The position numbers were made by a program, and so were the translations under genes. Shown piece after piece: positions 38,638-44,152 of a stretch of DNA of 44,152 bases. The DNA comes from Acidiphilium sp. 37-60-79 (GTDB lineage Bacteria > Pseudomonadota > Alphaproteobacteria > Acetobacterales > Acetobacteraceae): contig NCBV01000020.1 of NCBI GenBank assembly GCA_002279355.1, forward strand, positions 1 to 44,152, in the 5' to 3' direction. The notes under the pieces were generated by a model. That model saw only the letters and a list, made by a program, of their open reading frames with translations. It did not search any database and was not told where the DNA came from. Position 1 is the first letter of the stretch. Each line of letters opens with the position of its first letter.

Positions 38638-40211
38638 GCATCGCCCGCATCCAGAGTTTTGCCTTTGCCGGGATCGAGGCCATGCCGGTCGAGGTGCAGG
38701 TGCAAATTGCGCCGGGCTTGCCGGTGTTTTTGATCGTCGGGCTGCCCGATAAGGCGGTGGCGGAATCACGTGAGCGGGTGCGCGCGGCCTTGACCGCGAT
38801 GGGGCTGGCGCTACCGCCGCGCCGGGTATTGGTTAATTTGGCGCCGGCGGATTTGGCCAAGGAGGGCAGCCATCTGGATTTGCCGATTGCCCTCGGCGTG
38901 TTGACCGCGATGGATATTTTGCCGGTCGAGGAGATGGCGCATTTCGCGGCGCTGGGTGAATTGTCGCTGGATGGCAAGCTGGCACCGGTGAGCGGTGTTT
39001 TGCCCGCAGCGATTGCCGCTTCGGCGCGGGGTCTCGGCCTGATTTGTCCGGCACAGCAAGGCGCCGAGGCGGCATGGGCCGGGGATATTGGCGTGCTGGC
39101 GCCACCGGATTTGCTGGCCTTGATCAATCATTTCAAAGGCGAGCAGATTTTGCCGCCGCCGCCGCGCGGCGTGCTCGATCAAAGCGAGTCGGGCGGTGAT
39201 TTGGCCGATGTGCGTGGCATGGAAACGGCGCGGCGGGCGCTCGAAATTGCGGCGGCGGGCGGGCATAATTTGCTGATGATCGGCCCGCCAGGGGCTGGTA
39301 AAACGATGCTGGCCTCGCGCCTCGCCGGGTTGCTGGCGGATTTGACCCCGCGTGAGGCCCTGGAAGTCAGTATGGTGCATTCGGTTGCGGGGATGTTGAC
39401 CGAAGGCCGATTGATCACCAGGCCGCCCTTTCGCGAGCCGCATCATTCGGCGAGCCAGGCGGCGATTGCCGGGGGTGGCAATCGCGCCAAGCCGGGTGAG
39501 ATTTCGCTGGCCCATTGCGGCGTGCTGTTCATGGATGAATTGCCGGAATTTCCGCGTGCAGCGCTGGAGGCGCTGCGCCAGCCGCTGGAATCGGGCCGCA
39601 CCACGGTTGCGCGAGCGGCGGCCCATGTCACCTATCCGGCGCGGTTCCAATTGGTGGCGGCGATGAATCCGTGCCGTTGCGGGCATTTATTCGATCCTGC
39701 CCGCGCCTGTGGCCGCGCTCCGCGCTGTGGCGAGGAGTATCAGAGCAAGATCAGCGGGCCGCTCTTGGACCGGATTGATCTCGTTTTGGAAATCAGCCCG
39801 ATTCCGCCGTCGGAGTTGCTGCATGCGCCGCAAGGCGAGACCAGTGCTGTTGTGGCGGCACGGGTGCGCGCGGCCCGGGCCCGGGCACAGGCGAGGGCGC
39901 AAGAGTTTGCCGAGGCGGCGGGTGGGGTTTTGTCGGACCTGCCGTCCAATAATGCCAACGCGCCGACCGATCAGATCTTGTTGCTCCCCGAGGCCAAGGG
40001 CTTTGCCGAGCAGGCGGCAGAGCGGCTGCGGCTATCGGCGCGCGGCTTTACCCGGGTTTTGCGGGTGGCGCGCACCATTGCCGATTTGGCTTGCGTCGAG
40101 CAGGTGCGGCGGGTCGATGTGGCGGAGTCGCTCGCCTATCGGCACCGCATGGCCGGGCGGGCGAATGTGGCCAGCCTGCCGGGGCCGACCATGCAGCGCC
40201 GAGGCTCATAG
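38634..40211 (+). CDS. comM: ComM/YifB-family Mg-chelatase-like AAA+ ATPase
   Basis: A 525-residue hexameric helicase-like protein that promotes branch migration during natural transformation in characterised members. It has an N-terminal Lon-like domain (about 1-170), an AAA+ domain with Walker A GPPGAGKTMLASRL and Walker B GVLFMDELPEF, a cysteine-rich stretch NPCRCGHLFDPARACGRAPRCG shortened here to NPCRCGHLFD, and a C-terminal Mg-chelatase domain (ARGFTRVLRVARTIADL). It is co-transcribed with radC. Competence in this organism is not shown by the window. Confidence 0.94.
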   Translation: MSIARIQSFAFAGIEAMPVEVQVQIAPGLPVFLIVGLPDKAVAESRERVRAALTAMGLALPPRRVLVNLAPADLAKEGSHLDLPIALGVLTAMDILPVEEMAHFAALGELSLDGKLAPVSGVLPAAIAASARGLGLICPAQQGAEAAWAGDIGVLAPPDLLALINHFKGEQILPPPPRGVLDQSESGGDLADVRGMETARRALEIAAAGGHNLLMIGPPGAGKTMLASRLAGLLADLTPREALEVSMVHSVAGMLTEGRLITRPPFREPHHSASQAAIAGGGNRAKPGEISLAHCGVLFMDELPEFPRAALEALRQPLESGRTTVARAAAHVTYPARFQLVAAMNPCRCGHLFDPARACGRAPRCGEEYQSKISGPLLDRIDLVLEISPIPPSELLHAPQGETSAVVAARVRAARARAQARAQEFAEAAGGVLSDLPSNNANAPTDQILLLPEAKGFAEQAAERLRLSARGFTRVLRVARTIADLACVEQVRRVDVAESLAYRHRMAGRANVASLPGPTMQRRGS

Positions 40212-40220
40212 CGATCAGCT

Positions 40221-40946
40221 TTAGAGCGGCAGGGCGGCGCCATCGCGCAGGATATGGTCCGCTGCGGGAGCGAATCCATGGTCATCATGGAGCGTCATGC
40301 CGGCCAGCAGGCGCAACGGGGTGCGCGCAGCGAGGCTTCCTTGCACAATCATCAGCTTGGCCGGTTGCCCGGCGCGGGGCCAGAGCGGCATGATTTTCAG
40401 CGCGCCGATTTGGGTGTGGGCGCAGGCTTGCAGGATTGCTGACAAGCTTGCGGCAGGGAGGATCATGGTGAGGGTGCCGCGCGGTTGCAGCAGGGCGGCG
40501 AGGCTGGTGATCCAGCCTTCGATGCCGGGCGCTGTGGTGGTGCGCGCTAGACGGCGCAGCGGATCGGGTGAGGCGGTGTTGGCCGGATCGAACCAGGGGG
40601 GATTGGCCATCACGTGATCGAACCGGCGGCGTGCCAATGGGGCGGCGATCACATCGCCGACCAGGATGGCGCAGGCGCCAAAATGATTGGCTTGGAGATT
40701 GGCGGCGGCGAGGGCGGCGAGGCGTGGGTCGCGTTCCAGCCCAACCCCAAGGCCGAGGGGGATGCGGTGGGCGAGGCACAGCAGTCCGGCGCCGGCGCCG
40801 GTGCCGGCTTCGAGAATGGTTGCGCCGGGCTTTGCCGGGATGCTGGCCGCGAGCAGCACGGGTTCGATGCCGGTGCGATGGCCGGTTTCGAGCTGGCGAT
40901 AGGACAGTTTGCCGCCGAGGAGGGTTTGATGGGCTGCCATGCTCAA
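40221..40946 (-). CDS. TrmN6-type tRNA1(Val) adenine-N6 methyltransferase-like protein
   Basis: A 241-residue class I SAM-dependent methyltransferase of the COG4123 (YfiC/TrmN6) group. The SAM-binding motif I is ILEAGTGAGAGLLCLA and the adenine-N6 catalytic motif is NPPWF (in MANPPWFDPANTA). The first Met pair (40946 and 40940) makes the exact start uncertain by two residues. It overlaps the upstream DUF2007 gene by 4 bases. The tRNA target is inferred from the family. Confidence 0.88.
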   Translation of the reverse strand: MSMAAHQTLLGGKLSYRQLETGHRTGIEPVLLAASIPAKPGATILEAGTGAGAGLLCLAHRIPLGLGVGLERDPRLAALAAANLQANHFGACAILVGDVIAAPLARRRFDHVMANPPWFDPANTASPDPLRRLARTTTAPGIEGWITSLAALLQPRGTLTMILPAASLSAILQACAHTQIGALKIMPLWPRAGQPAKLMIVQGSLAARTPLRLLAGMTLHDDHGFAPAADHILRDGAALPL

Positions 40947-41149
40947 CCGATTTGCGCCTCATGCAGCACCCGGCGGGCTTGATCGGCCTGATGGCGGGGC
41001 ACGGCGAGGCGGCGCGGGAAGGCGCCGATATTGCCTTCCACGGCGGCGATATGTTGATCGAGCAGCACCGGGTCCAGCCCGGCGTCGCGCAGGAGTGCAA
41101 CCAGAAAGCTCAGCCGGATCGGGTCGGTTGAGGTGGTGATAATTTCCAT
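40943..41149 (-). CDS. DUF2007 domain protein
   Basis: A 68-residue protein matching the putative signal-transducing DUF2007 family (MEIITTSTDPIRLSFLVALL, then DQHIAAVEGNIGAFPRRLAV). The ATG at 41149 is preferred over an in-frame upstream start at 41239, which would lie across the divergent promoter and inside the polyprenyl synthase gene. It is coupled to the TrmN6-like gene, a pairing common in alphaproteobacteria. Function unknown; a PII-like fold is usually predicted for the family. Confidence 0.85.
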   Translation of the reverse strand: MEIITTSTDPIRLSFLVALLRDAGLDPVLLDQHIAAVEGNIGAFPRRLAVPRHQADQARRVLHEAQIG

Positions 41150-41154
41150 TTGGC

Positions 41155-41182
41155 TTGACCCTATTTCCTTCGGACCGATATT
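41155..41182 (+). promoter_or_regulatory. Candidate sigma-70 promoter of the polyprenyl diphosphate synthase gene
   Basis: TTGACC (41155-41160), a 16-base spacer and GATATT (41177-41182) lie in the 71-base divergent gap. A start near 41190 would give a leader of about 30 bases to the GTG at 41221. Confidence 0.55.
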
Positions 41183-41220
41183 CTGTGTATCGGATCGGTT
41201 TAACAAGAGCGGGTTTATCT

Positions 41221-42255
41221 GTGGACGGCATCGTAGCACCTGATCGCGATCAATTGGCCGACGAAAACGCTGTGTCGGCGGATGCGTTGTCGCGTCTGTC
41301 GCTGATGCTGAAGGATGATTTGGCGGCGACCAATCAGACGATTTTGGCCAATATGGCCAGTGATGTGCCGCTGGTGCCGCAATTGGCGGCGCATATTGTG
41401 GCGGCGGGGGGCAAAAGGTTGCGGCCTTTGCTGACGCTGGCGGCGGCGCGGCTCTGTGGCTATCAGGGCGCGCGCCATATCGGGCTCGCGGCCTGTGTGG
41501 AGTTTATCCATACCGCGACATTGCTGCATGATGATGTGGTGGATGAGAGCGATTTGCGGCGCGGCCTGGCGAGTGCCAATGCGGTTTTTGGCAATAAGGC
41601 GCCGGTGCTGGTGGGAGATTTTTTGTTTGCCCGCGCTTTTGAGCTGATGGTCGCGGATGGGTCGCTCGATGTGCTGCGGATTTTGTGCCGGGCGTCGGCG
41701 ACGATTGCCGAGGGCGAGGTGTTGCAACTCGCCACCCAGAATGATCTCAGCACCGATATTCCGCGCTATTTCAAGGTGATTGAGGGCAAAACGGCGGCGT
41801 TATTCGCCGCAGCTTGCGAGGTGGGCGGGGTGATTGCTGGGGCATCGTCTGAGCAATGTGCTTGTTTGTCGCGCTATGGCAATGCGCTGGGGATGGCGTT
41901 TCAATTGGTGGATGATGCGCTCGATTATGCGGCGGATCAGGGCCAGTTGGGCAAGACGGTGGGGGATGATTTCCGCGAAGGCAAGCTGACCTATCCGATT
42001 TTGCTGGCCTATCAGGCGGGGGATACGCAAGAGCGGGCATTTTGGCAGCGCACGATTGAGCAGAGCGAGCAGGGCGAGTCGGATTTGGCTGAGGCGATGG
42101 CGCTGATGGCCCGGCATGATGCGATTAGTGGCACGATTGCGCGGGCGGCTTCGTTTGCGGCTGAGGCGCGGGCGGCGTTGGCGCTGTTGCCGGCGAGCGA
42201 CCTGCGCGAATTACTGGCGGCGGCGGCGGATTATGCCGTTGCGCGGAACCACTGA
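41221..42255 (+). CDS. ispB: Polyprenyl (octaprenyl/decaprenyl) diphosphate synthase
   Basis: Long-chain prenyl transferase that builds the ubiquinone side chain from FPP and IPP. The 344-residue protein has the first Asp-rich motif LLHDDVVDESDLRRG, the GGKRLRP block near residue 65, and the second Asp-rich motif QLVDDALDYAAD. The GTG at 41221 was chosen because an in-frame TTG at 41155 coincides with the -35 box of a good candidate promoter. Product chain length cannot be read directly from sequence. It is divergent from the DUF2007 gene and convergent with recX. Confidence 0.93.
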   Translation: MDGIVAPDRDQLADENAVSADALSRLSLMLKDDLAATNQTILANMASDVPLVPQLAAHIVAAGGKRLRPLLTLAAARLCGYQGARHIGLAACVEFIHTATLLHDDVVDESDLRRGLASANAVFGNKAPVLVGDFLFARAFELMVADGSLDVLRILCRASATIAEGEVLQLATQNDLSTDIPRYFKVIEGKTAALFAAACEVGGVIAGASSEQCACLSRYGNALGMAFQLVDDALDYAADQGQLGKTVGDDFREGKLTYPILLAYQAGDTQERAFWQRTIEQSEQGESDLAEAMALMARHDAISGTIARAASFAAEARAALALLPASDLRELLAAAADYAVARNH

Positions 42256-42262
42256 ATTTCGG

Positions 42263-42835
42263 CTATTGGCGGGCGGCGAGAACCAAAGCTTCGGCGGTTT
42301 GCGCGTCCATTGAGATTGCGTGTTCGGCGGTGGCGCGGTCAAAGCCGGCGCGGGCTAAGATTCCTAAGGTTTTCAAGCGGTCGCCGGGGGCGAAGGGCGG
42401 TAGGCGGCGGCGGCGGAGTAAAATACAGGCGCTGGTGAGGTCGCGCGCGGGGTCCGGCGGGAGGGCGCTGGCGGCGAGATCAGGATCGATCCCCTTGGCG
42501 GTGAGGTGGGCGAAGCTGGCGCTGCGCGATTTGCCCGACCGGGCGAGGCGCCGGGCGCGGCTTTCGGCGAAGGCTTGGTCGTTCAAGGCGCCGAGGCTGC
42601 GGAGTTGGGTGATGAGGGCGGGCAGGCTGGCGCGGGCGGTTTGTTGGGCGGCGTCGATGATGTCCGGGGCAATCCCGGCTTGCGCGGCGGCGTGGGCCCA
42701 GCGTGTGATACGGCGGGTGAGGATTTGTTTGAGGGTGGCCTCACTGGCGGCGAAGCGGGCTAAATGTTGGAGGGCGGCTTCGCGCAGGCGGGTGGCGTCG
42801 GGGGCGGGGCCGAGCTTGCGGGCGGGGTGTTTCAT
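42263..42835 (-). CDS. recX: Regulatory protein RecX
   Basis: A 190-residue RecX-family protein that modulates RecA filaments. It has three-helix repeat elements: AALQHLARFAASEATLKQILTRRI near the N-terminus (quoted in part, LARFAASEATLKQIL), LGALNDQAFAESRARRLARSGKS in the middle (LGALNDQAFAESRA), and a C-terminal repeat ending GFDRATAEHAI. The ATG at 42835 has a GGAACAG stretch just upstream; a longer start at 42901 adds 22 unrelated residues. recA is not in the window. Confidence 0.88.
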   Translation of the reverse strand: MKHPARKLGPAPDATRLREAALQHLARFAASEATLKQILTRRITRWAHAAAQAGIAPDIIDAAQQTARASLPALITQLRSLGALNDQAFAESRARRLARSGKSRSASFAHLTAKGIDPDLAASALPPDPARDLTSACILLRRRRLPPFAPGDRLKTLGILARAGFDRATAEHAISMDAQTAEALVLAARQ

Positions 42836-42944
42836 GATCTGTTCCTGCCATGCGGTGGCGCTATGCGAAACCCCCGCTTGACCGTTCTGGCTTGGGGGCA
42901 TAGTGCCAGCTTATTGCACCCGGACTGCTCAAGGAGAATTTCCG

Positions 42945-43928
42945 ATGGCCAAATCCCCCGTTCGTATCGCGGTAACCGGCGCTGCCGGGCAGATCGCTTA
43001 TGCATTGATTTTTCGCATTGCCAGTGGCGCCCTGCTCGGCCCTGATCAGCCGGTTATTCTGCACCTCCTTGATCTGCCGCCGATGCAAGGTGCGCTCAAG
43101 GGCGTAATGATGGAGCTTGAGGATTGCGCTTTCCCGGCCCTCGCGGGGATGGTGGCGACCGATGATCCGATGGTTGCGTTTAAGGATATTGATATTGGGT
43201 TTTTGGTCGGTGCCCGGCCGCGCGGCAAGGGCATGGAGCGGAAGGATTTGCTGGGCGCCAATGCCGAGATTTTCACGGTGCAGGGCCGGGCGTTGAATGA
43301 AGTTGCCAAGCGCAGTGCGCGGATTTTGGTGGTCGGTAATCCGGCCAATACCAATGCCTATATCGCGATGAAATCGGCGCCTGATTTGTCGCCCGATTGC
43401 TTTTCGGCGATGATTCGGCTCGATCATAATCGGGCGGTTTCGATGCTGGCCAGCAAGGCCGGGGTGGCGGTGGCCGATATTGAGAAAATGGTGGTGTGGG
43501 GCAATCATTCGCCGACCATGTATCCGGATTACCGGTTTGCGACGGCGGGTGGGCGTGCATTATCGGCGTTGATTGGCGATGAGGTTTGGAATCGAGACGT
43601 GTTTATCCCGACTGTGGGCAAGCGCGGTGCGGCGGTGATTGAGGCGCGGGGCGCGTCATCCGCGGCGTCGGCGGCGAATGCGGCGATTGATCAGGTGCGC
43701 GATTGGGTGCTGGGCTCGCAGGGCAAATGGGTCTCGATGGCGATTGCCTCGGATGGCAGCTATGGCGTGCCGGAGGGCATTATGTTTGGCGTGCCGGTGA
43801 CCACGGCGGGTGGTGTGGTGACCCGGATTGGCGGGCTGGCGATGGATGAATTTGCCACCGAGCGGTTTGCGATTACGCTCAATGAGTTGAAGGAAGAGCG
43901 CGACGCGGTGGCGCATTTGCTGGGTTAA
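42945..43928 (+). CDS. mdh: Malate dehydrogenase, cytosolic-type (NAD)
   Basis: TCA-cycle oxidoreductase, malate to oxaloacetate. The 327-residue protein begins [19 protein letters not shown], the glycine-rich NAD site, then [23 protein letters not shown] and the catalytic-His block [12 protein letters not shown]. These features belong to the cytosolic/MDH group-1 type rather than the LDH-like MDH usual in alphaproteobacteria. The ATG at 42945 has AAGGAG upstream; the in-frame start at 42903 is not supported. It is followed by a terminator. Confidence 0.95.
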   Translation: MAKSPVRIAVTGAAGQIAYALIFRIASGALLGPDQPVILHLLDLPPMQGALKGVMMELEDCAFPALAGMVATDDPMVAFKDIDIGFLVGARPRGKGMERKDLLGANAEIFTVQGRALNEVAKRSARILVVGNPANTNAYIAMKSAPDLSPDCFSAMIRLDHNRAVSMLASKAGVAVADIEKMVVWGNHSPTMYPDYRFATAGGRALSALIGDEVWNRDVFIPTVGKRGAAVIEARGASSAASAANAAIDQVRDWVLGSQGKWVSMAIASDGSYGVPEGIMFGVPVTTAGGVVTRIGGLAMDEFATERFAITLNELKEERDAVAHLLG

Positions 43929-43936
43929 GGAGTTCG

Positions 43937-43971
43937 AGAGCGGCCTGCGCAGGAGCGGGCCGCTCTTTTTT
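43937..43971 (+). terminator. Intrinsic terminator of mdh
   Basis: AGAGCGGCC (43937-43945) pairs perfectly with GGCCGCTCT (43958-43966) across a 12-base loop, followed by a run of six T residues (43966-43971), directly after the mdh stop. Confidence 0.9.
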
Positions 43972-44152
43972 GTGGTTTTATCGTTGTTATATCGTAACAA
44001 TCAGGGCGTGAATCGGCCTTATGCGCCGGGGGTTTCGCAAATTGAGGGGCGCAGGGGAGAAAAATTGCGGTGGGGTGAGGATTGCGGCGCGCGGTGCGGC
44101 AAGTGGGGCGGCGGCGTGCGGTGGTGGAGCGGAAGCGCAATGCCGAGCAGAT
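43972..44152. other. Right-edge region without an assignable gene
   Basis: Several frames are open on both strands (for example a GTG at 44008 and an ATG at 44030 on plus; three frames running in from the right edge on minus), but the sequence is short, G-rich and low in complexity. None gives a recognisable family, so no gene is called. The G-rich plus strand would fit the 3' end of a minus-strand gene entering from the right. Confidence 0.4.
43984..44000. promoter_or_regulatory. Palindrome TTGTTATATCGTAACAA, possible operator
   Basis: TTGTTA and TAACAA form a perfect 6-base inverted repeat with a 5-base centre, in an AT-rich patch just past the mdh terminator. The form is close to Zur-type boxes (TGTTATA...TAACA). 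The gene it would control lies off the right edge, if it exists, so this remains a suggestion. Confidence 0.35.

Noticed and set aside
41155-41220. TTG start at 41155 for the polyprenyl diphosphate synthase
   Set aside because: It coincides with a good -35 box, and the 22 added residues have no family similarity; GTG at 41221 is favoured.
43925-44140. 71-codon minus-strand frame at the right edge
   Set aside because: It is Arg/Pro/Thr-rich low-complexity sequence and runs through the mdh terminator, so it is unlikely to be a gene.

Overview
The window looks like a chromosomal segment of an alphaproteobacterium, most likely in the Rhodospirillales/Acetobacteraceae. The dus(nifR3)-ntrB-ntrC-ntrY-ntrX run is a typically alphaproteobacterial order, as is the divergent pair of polyprenyl diphosphate synthase and DUF2007/methyltransferase. 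The G+C-rich coding style fits. The family-level placement is an inference. Nearly all of the window is dense housekeeping sequence: genes usually abut or overlap by 1-4 bases, and no phage, transposase, CRISPR array, tRNA or rRNA gene was seen.

Layout. 1-3.2 kb: glmU-glmS (UDP-GlcNAc supply) on the minus strand, divergent from a gph-like HAD phosphatase. 4.0-10.3 kb: a complete plus-strand SUF iron-sulfur operon, Rrf2 regulator-sufB-C-D-S-U-T-A, with a candidate operator before the regulator. 10.3-12.8 kb: a convergent minus-strand group sseA-metC-hisI (sulfur and histidine metabolism). 12.8-13.3 kb: ispF. 13.5-20.8 kb: dusB-ntrB-ntrC-ntrY-ntrX (nitrogen two-component systems). 20.9-21.7 kb: two small membrane proteins. 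21.8-26.2 kb: mreC-mreD-mrdA-rodA (cell elongation) without an adjacent mreB. 26.3-27.5 kb: a cbpA/cbpM co-chaperone pair. 27.5-27.75 kb: a cluster of palindromic intergenic repeats. 27.8-31.0 kb: a Tat-exported multicopper oxidase with a Met-rich tandem repeat, and a GMC oxidoreductase. 31.1-35.6 kb: minus-strand ligA, recN and a bamD reading frame that is broken. 35.9-40.2 kb: rpsA, radC and comM. 40.2-42.3 kb: trmN6-like and DUF2007 genes divergent from a polyprenyl diphosphate synthase. 42.3-43.9 kb: recX and mdh, then a terminator and an unassigned right edge.

How the genes fit together. The SUF operon holds a cysteine desulfurase (SufS), a sulfur-transfer partner (SufU), the SufBCD scaffold, SufT and an A-type carrier, under an Rrf2 regulator that has three cysteines. 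The neighbouring sseA and metC genes also handle sulfur. UDP-GlcNAc synthesis, the elongasome genes, the polyprenyl synthase and bamD are all envelope functions.

I see no convincing new multi-gene system. The items most worth checking are the disrupted bamD frame, the palindromic repeat cluster at 27.5-27.75 kb, the candidate Rrf2 operator, the Met-rich minisatellite in the multicopper oxidase, and a Zur-like palindrome near the right edge.
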